Assembly: GCF_900188275.1 (NCBI RefSeq)
Contig: NZ_FZNY01000014.1
Span: forward strand, 1-50,349
Length of the DNA stretch: 50,349 nt
Reading direction: 5' to 3'
Source: Dokdonia pacifica
GTDB taxonomy: Bacteria > Bacteroidota > Bacteroidia > Flavobacteriales > Flavobacteriaceae
The position numbers and the translations under genes are program-made. The notes beneath the pieces were generated by a model, which saw only the letters and a list, made by a program, of their open reading frames with translations, made no database searches and had not been told where the DNA came from. Positions within the stretch are counted from its first letter, which is position 1, and the number at the start of each line of letters is the position of its first letter. Shown here one piece after another: positions 27,714 through 35,948 of this stretch.

Positions 27714-29435
27714 ATGAAAGAAATATACCTTTTTCTAGTAATTACCGTACTGTTGTTTTCCATTAAAACAATAGCTCAAGACTTTACCGTAGAAACGTTT
27801 ACTGATAATACCTCTGGTACAGACATTAGTTTTGTTGAGTTAGATACTTCTAATGATACCTTAGAGATTTTCCAAGGAGACGCACCTCAAGATGTAACAA
27901 AATGTTATATTTTTTCTCTTGGTGATTGGATACCTGCTGAAACTCTTAATATCTCATTGCGAGTTGATGGCAGACATGATTTTCTAGACTATGATGGTGA
28001 CGGTGAACTAGATGTTGTAACCATGTCACGTTTTAGCGGTATTAATATTTTTAGAAATGATGGTGCTAATGGCTTTAGTATTGTATATACAGACCCTACG
28101 CCATATAAAGTCGGTAGTATAGGCATTATTGACTATAACAACGATGGGTTTGAAGACGTCTTTTTTACAGGAAATATAGCAACAACAGGTATTAACCAAC
28201 AAAATGGTGTCCTTATCAATGACTTTGAAACGGATAGTGACAATAATTCTTCATCAGTATTTATTCCGATAAGTACTACTATCCCAGCAATTCACTTTGG
28301 TGATATTGCTATCGGTAATGTTGTAGGAAGTGATCTAAAAGATTTAATTGTTACTGGTGATGCTGAAGATATTGGAGCGTATGGCGCTGTATGGGAGAAT
28401 AACGGTGATGGTACTTTCTCAGAAAGCTTTTTGTTTGATGGCGTAGGTTTATCTATGGTTGCCATTAGTAATAATGGCGATAACTCACTCAATCATTTTG
28501 TAGTGAGTGGTTCTGGTGAGAGCGGAACACTAACAACTTTTTATGAAAATATCGGAGGAGGAAATTTTAACCCTAAATCTTCATCATTAACAGGTTTACC
28601 TGATTTACGTTTTGGAGATATTCTCTTTCAAGATTTTAATAGTGATGAAATTATGGATATTGCTATTTCTGGTATTGGAGGAAGTGAACTGTATACAGGT
28701 ATACATATAGGTATTGACTCTTCTACATTTAATTCTGAACCGATAACATTTATTGACCAAGAAACGAATCAAGTAATTGCTTTGGATAACTCTTCTCTTG
28801 ATGCGAAAGATTATAATGGTGATGGATTAATTGATCTTGTAGTAAATGGAAATGATTTTGGAAATACTAAAAGAACTTATGTGATAACACAAAACTCAGT
28901 TTCTCTGGTTACTGTCTATGAAGATAACGATGCCAATGGCGGTCCCGATGGTTTTGGTGATCCTAATATTTCCCAAGAAGTACCCTCTAACAATATTCCC
29001 AATGGATTTGTATTAAATAACACTGATAATTGTCCTGAAATTCATAATCCGCAACAAGAAAACAATGATGGTGATACTGAGGGAGATATTTGCGATCTTG
29101 ATGATGATAATGATGGTTTTAGTGATGAAGAAGAACTTGCCTGTGGTTCTGACCCTTTTAATGAAGAGGAAACATGCGATACTTTAGGTTTGAATGATTT
29201 TAATCAAAGTACTGTATCTATATATCCAAACCCTATAGAGAATATATTAAATATAAAAAATACGTCATCCCAAATCATAACTGATATCAGATTATATTCC
29301 CTTGAAGGAAGATTACTTTTCACAAAAACATCTCCTACTGAGTATATAGACCTTAATGCTTTTTCTACAGGAATCTACCTTATTAAAATCACTATTAATA
29401 ATACAATAGTTACAAGAAAACTTATCAAACGATAA
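27714..29435 (+). CDS. Secreted FG-GAP/VCBS-repeat protein with T9SS type A sorting domain
   Basis: 573 residues: a signal peptide (about 1-22, ending IAQ), then at least four calcium-binding FG-GAP/VCBS-like repeats (DYDGDGELDVV, DYNNDGFEDVFF, DFNSDEIMDIAISG, DYNGDGLIDLVVNG). A thrombospondin type 3-like Asp-rich stretch follows (DNCPEIHNPQQENNDGD...DLDDDNDGFSDEEE). The C-terminal Por secretion domain begins VSIYPNPIENILNIKN and ends VTRKLIKR. The protein should be exported by the type IX system and attached to or released from the surface, probably as an adhesin-like factor. It faces the XRE gene, which may regulate it. Confidence 0.93.
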   Translation: MKEIYLFLVITVLLFSIKTIAQDFTVETFTDNTSGTDISFVELDTSNDTLEIFQGDAPQDVTKCYIFSLGDWIPAETLNISLRVDGRHDFLDYDGDGELDVVTMSRFSGINIFRNDGANGFSIVYTDPTPYKVGSIGIIDYNNDGFEDVFFTGNIATTGINQQNGVLINDFETDSDNNSSSVFIPISTTIPAIHFGDIAIGNVVGSDLKDLIVTGDAEDIGAYGAVWENNGDGTFSESFLFDGVGLSMVAISNNGDNSLNHFVVSGSGESGTLTTFYENIGGGNFNPKSSSLTGLPDLRFGDILFQDFNSDEIMDIAISGIGGSELYTGIHIGIDSSTFNSEPITFIDQETNQVIALDNSSLDAKDYNGDGLIDLVVNGNDFGNTKRTYVITQNSVSLVTVYEDNDANGGPDGFGDPNISQEVPSNNIPNGFVLNNTDNCPEIHNPQQENNDGDTEGDICDLDDDNDGFSDEEELACGSDPFNEEETCDTLGLNDFNQSTVSIYPNPIENILNIKNTSSQIITDIRLYSLEGRLLFTKTSPTEYIDLNAFSTGIYLIKITINNTIVTRKLIKR

Positions 29436-29460
29436 GTATGAGTGTGTCCTTTAAATAAAG

Positions 29461-29618
29461 AATGTCCTAAGTCGAATACTGCGGTATTCTTTTAGGAACA
29501 TTCTTATCTCGATATGACTCAAGTCGCTCCCTAGCTTTTGAGACATATCGAGGAAAATTCATTTTTTGAATTTTGCAAGATTGCCTTTGAACTGTTCAGT
29601 ACTCAAAGGCAGTCTTGC
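29461..29618. repeat. Three consecutive imperfect hairpins (oriT-like or regulatory)
   Basis: Hairpin 1 spans 29461-29502 (AATG..TCCTAA..GAATAC against GTATTC..TTAGGA..CATT). Hairpin 2 spans 29508-29552 (CTCGATATG..CTCAA against TTTTGAG..CATATCGAG). Hairpin 3 spans 29575-29618 (GCAAGA-T-TGCCTTTGA against TCAAAGGCA-G-TCTTGC). They fill the gap between the FG-GAP gene and the relaxase end. Inverted repeats next to a relaxase gene are typical of an oriT, but no nic site is recognised. Confidence 0.65.
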
Positions 29619-29653
29619 TTATTGGGAAACCCCTTAAGAATCCCCACCAACCA

Positions 29654-29687
29654 AAAAAACCGATAGCGTATGTACCATCGGTTTTTT
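29654..29687. terminator. Bidirectional terminator downstream of the relaxase operon
   Basis: AAAAAACCGAT (29654-29664) pairs with ATCGGTTTTTT (29677-29687). Read on the - strand it gives a T-run just after the relaxase stop at 29707. Confidence 0.9.
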
Positions 29688-29706
29688 AAATTCATTCAGT
29701 ATTTAA

Positions 29707-30606
29707 TTATCTCTCTCGATCGATATCTCGATCTCTTCCCTTATCAAGTTTTTTAAGCTGTTCTAATCGAGACTTCGTTACATTATTTAGCTTGCTTTGA
29801 TTAAGCTCTTCTAGACGTTCTTTAGAGAAACCGAGCGTCTTAAGACGATAGCGCCTTTTTTCTCCCTGTAAGCCTGTTATTTCGCCATTACGCTCATACA
29901 CATTCAACTTTTTTAATGCTTTAAAAAAACTCTTTTCAGATGTTGATCTACTATAGATTTCAGCAAGTCGCATATTCATCTGCTGCTTTTCTGAAAGCTT
30001 GCCATTTAAGTTTAATTGATGCTCGGCATCCTTGAGTAGTGATCGAGCCTTATTAGAATGCTTTACGCGACTGTGCTTTAAGTTTAAATGCTTATCCTGC
30101 CACAGCTCCATACGTTCTTTCACTTCCTTAAACTCTTTGCGAGTTAAATAGCACGTTTTACCTGTTCCCACTTCTACGGAACTGGCAAGACTATGGACAT
30201 GTAAATGGTCTCTATCAAAGTGAGGCAAGGCTACTACCATAGAATTAGGGTAACGTTCTTTGGCGTAGGTGCGTGCTATTTGTTTCAATTGTTGAGGGGT
30301 TAATCTATCCTCTTTATGAAACGACAATATGGAATGATAGAATTTAGTTTCTCCTTTGCGTTTATGAATCCGTTTTCTATCATTCGCTCTATACTGTCCC
30401 ATCATATTAGCAATACGATTTTCCATGATAATAGACATCTCTTCCATATTATTTTCTATACTCTGTAATGCATTTTCAAAAGGTTTATCCCCCAAAACAA
30501 AACGTCGCATTACTTCCCCAGTTCCATCGATACCTTTGGTAAGTACATATCGAAGGGCATTTTCTAAACCTCTATAACTCTTGATACTCTTTTCCTTGAT
30601 AATCAT
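29707..30606 (-). CDS. Relaxase / mobilization nuclease (MobP/MobB-like)
   Basis: 299 residues. A conserved N-terminal segment has Tyr (SYRGLENALRYVLTKG), and the metal-binding motif H129-F-D-R-D-H134-L-H136-V-H138 is the HxxxxHxHxH three-His signature of Relaxase (PF03432-type) enzymes. The C-terminal third is basic and helical (LSEKQQMNMRLAEIY and a KLDKGRDRDIDRER tail). The enzyme nicks oriT and stays covalently attached during transfer. It is last in a - strand mobilization operon, and its start overlaps the stop of the accessory gene. Confidence 0.93.
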   Translation of the reverse strand: MIIKEKSIKSYRGLENALRYVLTKGIDGTGEVMRRFVLGDKPFENALQSIENNMEEMSIIMENRIANMMGQYRANDRKRIHKRKGETKFYHSILSFHKEDRLTPQQLKQIARTYAKERYPNSMVVALPHFDRDHLHVHSLASSVEVGTGKTCYLTRKEFKEVKERMELWQDKHLNLKHSRVKHSNKARSLLKDAEHQLNLNGKLSEKQQMNMRLAEIYSRSTSEKSFFKALKKLNVYERNGEITGLQGEKRRYRLKTLGFSKERLEELNQSKLNNVTKSRLEQLKKLDKGRDRDIDRER

Positions 30607-31088
30607 ATTTCTTTCTTTTTAAAAGTGTTTTCAAATTGTTGTTCTAATGCAGAAAGTCGCTCAAAGATTTCATCTCTGATGCTTGTCGTATCATCGTCAT
30701 CCTCCAATTCCTCTAAAAGATGTATCAAGTGTAACAAGGTTTGATGAATGAGGCCAAGGGATGCGGTATTCATCTGAGAGATACTCTTTCCTGTAAGTGC
30801 TGATGCTATTGCCTGATAAAGAAATTCAGAAATCGTATAACTTCCCTTTTGTCTTTCTATTTCACTCAACTGTTTATCATTGAAACCAAGAGTAAATTCC
30901 TTTCGTTTTTTACGTTGCTCTCTGCGGTAATGACGATACCAAAGCCTCCAGTATTCCTTTTTTAAAAGAATAATATCTTCATCGCTGACCTGAGATTTAT
31001 TGTGTAAATTAATCTCTAGATATTCATACAGCGAAGTATAGTTGAAGGTTTCGGTGTCATCATATTGCTTATTAGCGTTCAAGCTCAT
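30603..31088 (-). CDS. Mobilization accessory protein (MobC/MobA-like)
   Basis: 161 residues. The central region (RREQRKKRKEFTLGFNDKQLSEIERQKGSYTISEFLYQAIASALTGKSI) looks like a ribbon-helix-helix type DNA-binding segment with a basic arm, as in relaxosome accessory proteins. Acidic helices follow. It overlaps the relaxase start by four bases and the DUF2958 stop by 17, so these genes are translationally linked. Predicted role: oriT recognition with the relaxase. Confidence 0.75.
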   Translation of the reverse strand: MSLNANKQYDDTETFNYTSLYEYLEINLHNKSQVSDEDIILLKKEYWRLWYRHYRREQRKKRKEFTLGFNDKQLSEIERQKGSYTISEFLYQAIASALTGKSISQMNTASLGLIHQTLLHLIHLLEELEDDDDTTSIRDEIFERLSALEQQFENTFKKKEI

Positions 31089-31431
31089 CTCGCTGCTTTT
31101 CGTCTTTATTCTTCTTTAGTTCCGCCATTCTCGACTTTTGAGTTAGATCACTAAAAGGAATTTCTTTAAAGTATATATCCCTTTCAATGGATAAGCCAAA
31201 AGGACGTTGAATAGCTTCCATTTCTGTAATTGAAAATGTACCCCACTCATCGTAAGCGAGCCCTGTAACGTAACCAAAACAAACATTCGTTTCAGCATCA
31301 TATTCTGTAGCGTACCATGTAGCAGATCCTACGGGATCAAAAAACTTAGCAATAATGATAGGGTTCTCCATTTCTGACTGATCACCCACTTCCTTGAAGC
31401 GAGCAATTAATTCTTCTGTGATAAGTTTCAT
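31072..31431 (-). CDS. DUF2958-like protein
   Basis: 119 residues. The N-terminal KLITEELIARFKEVGDQSEMENPIIIAKFFDP, the ATWYATEYD segment and the CFGYVTGLAYDEWGTFSITEME stretch match the small DUF2958 proteins commonly found on mobile elements; their function is unknown. It overlaps the coupling-protein stop by four bases and continues into the accessory mobilization gene. The C-terminus is charged (KKNKDEKQRDELER). Confidence 0.85.
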   Translation of the reverse strand: MKLITEELIARFKEVGDQSEMENPIIIAKFFDPVGSATWYATEYDAETNVCFGYVTGLAYDEWGTFSITEMEAIQRPFGLSIERDIYFKEIPFSDLTQKSRMAELKKNKDEKQRDELER

Positions 31432-32885
31432 ATCGCCTCGTTATTAGTGGTCTCAACTACCGTTTCTGTTGAATGGTATTTATCTAAGGATAAATATTGA
31501 GCTTCATATTTGAAAGGTGTAATAGGAGTATGACCTAGTGGTAAATCCATTTCCATATACCGTTTATACTTTGGTATTTTGTAATACGGCTTTACTTTTA
31601 CACAGAGAGGATGCACCCCGCCATTGGGAAGTACAATCACCCTATCAATAGGCATAGTACGTATCTCATCTGCTGACATAAGCGGACGAGAACGTACTAC
31701 TTTTTTATCCTTATCTGCATAGTATTGCTTGGTTCCAAGGGTCTTTTCAAGGCGGTCGCACTCGTCTGTTAAACCAGTCATATAAATACGCGTAGCATTG
31801 TTGATAATGGTTTTTGCATTGTATTGCCCATATTTTTCATAGAGTTGATTTTCAGATTGTAATACACCAAGAATCGGTAATCTGAATTTGCGAGCGTTAG
31901 ATATGACGTTTGCAAGGTTAGGCATAGGAATAGAACTCAATTCGTCAATAAGCAAGAATATATCCTTATCATCCCCTCTAGGTAAAGTATCAAAGACTTC
32001 TGAAAATAATTGCTCAAAGAACAAGCCCATTAAAACCTCATAATATGAGGCATCACTTAAGGGACAGTTTAAAAATAATACGACCTTTTCTTTTCGCATT
32101 CGTTCACTATCAAAGGTGTCTACGCTAGTAAGATTACATAGCGTTGCATCCGAACCAATGAAAGATAAACTTGCAATAGCTGAACTGATAATACTCGCCT
32201 TCGTATTAGGACTATTTGAGATAATACTCTTATACGTTCGCCACTCATTATCCGTTGCCTTATCGGCAAATAATCCATTAATCACGTCTTCATCCCCTGC
32301 TAGATGTTGAAGTAAATAGTAGACATTGCCTAAATTCTGATTGACCTTAGGAGCATGAGTAATTAGAAAAGTTATGATAAGTGCGATAAGTTCCTGGGCT
32401 TTGATGACCCAAAAATCTTTAGCTTCCTTGTTTGAACCACTAACAATCATCTTGGCTACTTTCTGAATGTCAGCATCCGTTCGTATACGAGAGAGTGGAT
32501 TATAATGAATGGAGTGTTCTGCATCATTAGGATCAAATTTTAAAACGGTATATCCCTGATGTATTAAAAAGTTTTTAAGTTGTGATAATTCTCCTGACGG
32601 ATTATTAATCACCATGCTATTCCCTTCTTTTGATAGAGCGATCTTGATCGCTGTTGGATATAGACAGGTAGTTGTCTTTCCAGCTCCAGAAGGCGCGAAT
32701 AGCAAACAGTTATTTCTACTTTGAAGCGTAGTCATTGATTTTTGACCCAAAGAAAATCCTGTATTCTTCCGAGAGAAGAAATCAGATTCATTTCCAAATT
32801 TTGCATCTAGCAGTTTTGGTTCTGCTTTGAATAAGCTTTCTAATCCTGAGAAAACGTCATCTATGATATCTGTAATAAAGCTCAT
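31428..32885 (-). CDS. Type IV coupling protein (VirD4/TraG-like ATPase)
   Basis: 485 residues. Walker A FAPSGAGKTTT at about 63-73, followed by NPSGEL; Walker B LLIDELSSIPMPNL; and a motor segment GVLQSENQLYEKYG. This is the VirD4/TraG pattern. The classical N-terminal membrane helices are missing, so it is a soluble form or is anchored by a neighbour; the tiny gene next to it encodes a membrane peptide. It sits in the mobilization operon and should connect the relaxosome to a secretion channel supplied in trans. Confidence 0.93.
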   Translation of the reverse strand: MSFITDIIDDVFSGLESLFKAEPKLLDAKFGNESDFFSRKNTGFSLGQKSMTTLQSRNNCLLFAPSGAGKTTTCLYPTAIKIALSKEGNSMVINNPSGELSQLKNFLIHQGYTVLKFDPNDAEHSIHYNPLSRIRTDADIQKVAKMIVSGSNKEAKDFWVIKAQELIALIITFLITHAPKVNQNLGNVYYLLQHLAGDEDVINGLFADKATDNEWRTYKSIISNSPNTKASIISSAIASLSFIGSDATLCNLTSVDTFDSERMRKEKVVLFLNCPLSDASYYEVLMGLFFEQLFSEVFDTLPRGDDKDIFLLIDELSSIPMPNLANVISNARKFRLPILGVLQSENQLYEKYGQYNAKTIINNATRIYMTGLTDECDRLEKTLGTKQYYADKDKKVVRSRPLMSADEIRTMPIDRVIVLPNGGVHPLCVKVKPYYKIPKYKRYMEMDLPLGHTPITPFKYEAQYLSLDKYHSTETVVETTNNEAI

Positions 32886-32888
32886 TAT

Positions 32889-33050
32889 TTATGATTTTAA
32901 ATTCAACAATTTCTCTGCAATTTTTGCAGTAAGTGTGGAGAGGAAACCAATCACTTTAGCACAGGTGTACAATCCTATCAGGAATAGTTTCCATAGAGAG
33001 CGCAGTATGCTCCCTATGGTTTTTATAAATACATTTCCTTTATGTGCCAT
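32889..33050 (-). CDS. Small membrane protein next to the coupling protein
   Basis: 53 residues from the second in-frame ATG (MAHKGN), which overlaps the preceding stop by 11 bases; a longer start would overlap further without adding a plausible domain. One amphipathic to hydrophobic helix (LWKLFLIGLYTCAKVIGFLS) makes it a likely single-pass membrane peptide. It is immediately followed by the membrane-helix-lacking coupling protein, so it may supply a membrane anchor. This is inference from position. Confidence 0.6.
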   Translation of the reverse strand: MAHKGNVFIKTIGSILRSLWKLFLIGLYTCAKVIGFLSTLTAKIAEKLLNLKS

Positions 33051-33762
33051 AACCTGAATCTTTGAGGTTTGCAACAAAGGAGATAGTAATACCCAATTCA
33101 TTAAATACCTCCCTATACAAATGAGACATCTGTTTAAAGGATTGATCTTGCTCTAATGTTTGAGGTTGGTAGACGACTATAACTTCGATATACGCACTTG
33201 GGATAATCTCCTGTGCTTTCTCAAGGAATAATAGTTCTACCGCCTTACTATTATTTTCCAATAATTGAATATCTGAATAACGATAGGTAGAAAACCAAGA
33301 AGCGTTTTCTCGTAAATCAGAAAACACGTATAATATTACCCTTTGGGTGGTATCACGCTGTAATATCAACAGTTCTTTTACCAGTGGCTCCCAAATAGTA
33401 CTATTTTGATAGTTCGTAGAATCAGAAGTTTGATCTAATATCGTGACTACATTTTTTTGAAAACGTTTCACTTTTGCCCTGCGTTTAAACTCATTTCCAA
33501 ATAATGCCACTTCTGCTTCAAGAGATACTTCATGCCGACTATTATGCTCTAGATCGTTCAATTCTCCATAGCGAAAAAGTAATTGTTGCCATGGGTCATC
33601 CTTTAGCTGAAATAATGGAAGTATCATCTTAGAATTAGGCTGTATCACAAAATCATATTCAGTGCGATCATTAAGAACAGATATAATTCTGCCTTGATTA
33701 GCGGAATCGGTACAGGAAGCTATCAGCAATCCAAGTCCCAGTGTATAGAATACCCTCATCAT
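33040..33762 (-). CDS. Lipoprotein, possibly vWA-like, in the mobilization operon
   Basis: 240 residues with a lipobox (LGLGLLIASCTDS, Cys about 17). The mature part has a Rossmann-like rhythm: VVTILDQTSDS near the start, VILYVFSDLRENASWF in the middle, IEVIVVYQPQT later. It vaguely resembles a von Willebrand A fold (hydrophobic strand then D-x-T/S-x-S), but the MIDAS is incomplete as seen. It overlaps its upstream neighbour by one base and the small membrane protein downstream. Its role in transfer is unknown. Confidence 0.65.
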   Translation of the reverse strand: MMRVFYTLGLGLLIASCTDSANQGRIISVLNDRTEYDFVIQPNSKMILPLFQLKDDPWQQLLFRYGELNDLEHNSRHEVSLEAEVALFGNEFKRRAKVKRFQKNVVTILDQTSDSTNYQNSTIWEPLVKELLILQRDTTQRVILYVFSDLRENASWFSTYRYSDIQLLENNSKAVELLFLEKAQEIIPSAYIEVIVVYQPQTLEQDQSFKQMSHLYREVFNELGITISFVANLKDSGYGT

Positions 33763-34862
33763 TATTTCAGTTTTAAATCTTTGTAGAATACAGGTAACTG
33801 TGGAATCGGATTAGAAAAACATAAAGGTGTTTTTCCATCTGATCGATGAATGAGGTTTGTAGAGTAAAATGTTTTTAAACTTTGCTCAAAATAGCTTTGA
33901 ATAAGTTCTTGTACATCTTGTGCGTAAATCAATAGTTGTTTACGTGTGAGTTCTGCCTCGGCTTGATCTGTTCTAATTTTTTGAATACGAGACTTAAGAT
34001 CTTCAACTTCTTTCGTTAATTTCTCGGATGCTTCTTTTTTAAGTTTCCATTCATCTAATTGTTGACGCTCTGCCTTTGTTAATTTATTAAAGTACACTGC
34101 TAAGGTGGATACGATTACAAAAAAGAGATTCAAGCACATAAAGTAGATTGGCTTAATCCCTTCTGAGTTAGCAATATCATCTCCTGTGACACTAAAGGTT
34201 CTAAAGATACCTAAGACATAAAAAAGGATAGCCAAGACAGTAAAGGAGCCAAGTGCAATAAGCCTCTTCTGCATCATTGTACTTCCTTTGTTTATAATTT
34301 GCGGTAGGTACTCTGCAATGAGAAAAATACTCATTCCGATTGCTGATCCTACTATGTAAGAAGCAATAAGAGAATACTCCATTGCTTGAAGTGCGGCTGC
34401 ACTTAAAAAAGTATCGACTAAAATGATGAATCTAAGAAACCATTTGGTTTTCTGATATCGCTTATCTTTCTTTAAAAGTGTATTGTCTTCTTTTTCCAGT
34501 TGCCTGTTTGTTAATCGGAGATTATTTTCTTTAGCGCTAAGGTCTTTATGTAACTCTTCTAGTTTATGTTTAGACTCTTCTTTGTCAGATAGTATAGAGT
34601 GAGATTCAATATCTACTTGTAGTTCTTTCTTGGCATAAATACCCATCTTTCGGTATGCGCTAAATATAGGATCGGAATAGTGATCTTCTGTTTTATCAGC
34701 TTCAGGTTTATTAAGCGTCGCTAAATCTTTGGCTAGATTTAGGGAAACTTCTTCCATGATGATGGTGTGCTCCTTTAAGAGTTCTGCTTCTAGTTCTTTT
34801 TGTTGGTAACGGAATATCGTAACCTTACCGTCTGGTTTTTGGTTTTTTACTTGTTCTTTCAT
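33762..34862 (-). CDS. Coiled-coil membrane protein of the mobilization operon
   Basis: 366 residues. A charged, helical N-terminus includes a long coiled coil (KEESKHKLEELHKDLSAKENNLRLTNRQLEKED). Four membrane helices follow (about 142-165, 170-190, 200-222, 232-255). A second coiled coil (KLKKEASEKLTKEVEDLKSRIQKI) and a soluble C-terminus complete it. No enzyme motif is seen. It is the first gene of the six-gene run 34862 to 29707, and its partners are likely the lipoprotein and coupling protein. It may be an envelope scaffold for DNA transfer. Confidence 0.65.
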   Translation of the reverse strand: MKEQVKNQKPDGKVTIFRYQQKELEAELLKEHTIIMEEVSLNLAKDLATLNKPEADKTEDHYSDPIFSAYRKMGIYAKKELQVDIESHSILSDKEESKHKLEELHKDLSAKENNLRLTNRQLEKEDNTLLKKDKRYQKTKWFLRFIILVDTFLSAAALQAMEYSLIASYIVGSAIGMSIFLIAEYLPQIINKGSTMMQKRLIALGSFTVLAILFYVLGIFRTFSVTGDDIANSEGIKPIYFMCLNLFFVIVSTLAVYFNKLTKAERQQLDEWKLKKEASEKLTKEVEDLKSRIQKIRTDQAEAELTRKQLLIYAQDVQELIQSYFEQSLKTFYSTNLIHRSDGKTPLCFSNPIPQLPVFYKDLKLK

Positions 34863-35022
34863 AAGAATAAATTGTAAATGATTTTAGAATTGTATTTTTA
34901 TGAAATGGTAAACCTCCCTCATGGAAGGTTTCCATTTCTTTCTACGATAGGCATTAGCCTTCGTTCAAGGATCAAGTGAACAGCACGTGTAAATTCTTGG
35001 CGGAATGACGTGCTGTTTGTTT
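34863..35022. other. Intergenic region with two hairpins
   Basis: GAAATGGTAAACCT (34902-34915) pairs with AGGTTTCCATTTC (34925-34937). AACAGCACGT (34979-34988) pairs with ACGTGCTGTT (35008-35017), followed by a T-rich tract on the + strand. The hairpins separate the upstream gene from the mobilization operon and may combine a terminator, a promoter leader and relaxosome sites. Confidence 0.65.
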
Positions 35023-35769
35023 TTATAGAAATATGTCTAAAAGAGGATCAGTCTCAATGACCAAACATCCCATATAGCAATCACTCATTATTTGATTCAA
35101 TTCATCATAACTTACTCCTAGGAGGAGTTCGGCATATCGCTTTAGATGATTAGTAGCAGTTTCTTTACGAATTTTTGAGCATAGCTTGAAAAATGTATCT
35201 TTTTCTGTATCTGTAAGTACACCTTCTAAGTATGACTTATATAGAGTATTAAACTGTTCAATAACATCTTTTCCTGCTGTAGTATAGTGATCTTGATATT
35301 GATAAAAATAAAAGCAATCTTCTACTAGTCTTAGGAACTGTTTGTTGTACTCTAAATGCTTGATGATGACATTTAATACCTTATAAGGCACTTTCTTTTT
35401 AAGAGCAACTATATATCCTCCTAAATCTTTAAGTAGTGTTCGCAATTCTCTATCACCCAGATCAGCCCAAAGAGCTATCTTAAATGCTGGCACTTGATTT
35501 GAGAACACTTTAGAAATTGTGTTCTCTGCCTTACGATAATCATCTTCAAAGGCATCAAAAAATACTTGATTAGGATGTATCGCCTCTTGCAGTAACCTAT
35601 TGAGTAATTGCTTTTGCTTTGCAGTTGTTGTGGTGTCGTGATTTGGATTTCTACTGATCGTAATTGTCTTGATAGGTCCAATTTTACATTTACTGGTAGG
35701 GTCGTTATTGTGATTTTCTACAAATGCATCTAATTCTTCTTGTGTAATCGGTGTGTTTTGATTCATCAT
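35023..35769 (-). CDS. Hypothetical soluble protein of the mobile block
   Basis: 248 residues, without signal peptide or membrane helices. The N-terminus is polar (TPITQEELDAFVENHNNDPTS), then a helical region resembling a repeat of short helices (RYAELLLGVSYDELNQIMSDCY near the end). I recognise no family. It is separated from the mobilization operon by hairpins and starts 180 bases from the divergent NACHT gene, so it could be a regulator or a second component of a defence module; both are guesses. Confidence 0.6.
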   Translation of the reverse strand: MMNQNTPITQEELDAFVENHNNDPTSKCKIGPIKTITISRNPNHDTTTTAKQKQLLNRLLQEAIHPNQVFFDAFEDDYRKAENTISKVFSNQVPAFKIALWADLGDRELRTLLKDLGGYIVALKKKVPYKVLNVIIKHLEYNKQFLRLVEDCFYFYQYQDHYTTAGKDVIEQFNTLYKSYLEGVLTDTEKDTFFKLCSKIRKETATNHLKRYAELLLGVSYDELNQIMSDCYMGCLVIETDPLLDIFL

Positions 35770-35850
35770 TAATTGTTTTTAAGTGTATTGAAACATCGCT
35801 TGTTTCTTGGATGCAATATATTCCAGCAATACTCCTTACTGGCTTACATT

Positions 35851-35900
35851 ATCCATTCTGTATCTTTCTGTCATCCATTCTATTATCCATTCATCCATTC
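35851..35900 (+). repeat. Four ATCCATTC direct repeats in the NACHT upstream region
   Basis: Copies begin at 35851, 35873, 35885 and 35893, so the last two are directly adjacent and the spacing shrinks from 22 to 12 to 8. They lie upstream of a TAnnTTTG box and between divergent genes, so they may bind a regulator. Confidence 0.8.
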
Positions 35901-35936
35901 TTCCAATTTTTGAGAATTTTCAAGAGGATAAATTTT

Positions 35937-35944
35937 TATTTTTG
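35937..35944 (+). promoter_or_regulatory. TAnnTTTG box immediately before the NACHT start
   Basis: TATTTTTG matches the Bacteroidota -7 consensus. Transcription would start about at the ATG at 35949, giving a leaderless or nearly leaderless mRNA if this is the true promoter. A T-rich context makes chance matches possible. Confidence 0.4.
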
Positions 35945-35948
35945 GGGT

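Noticed and set aside
35851-35900. CRISPR-like array of ATCCATTC repeats
   Set aside because: Repeats are only 8 bases and the spacing is irregular with no spacer-sized units, and no cas genes are nearby.
35751-35948. Extended N-terminus of the NACHT gene
   Set aside because: The extension is hydrophobic, derives from repeats, and overlaps the divergent gene start at 35769. ATG 35949 gives a normal start.
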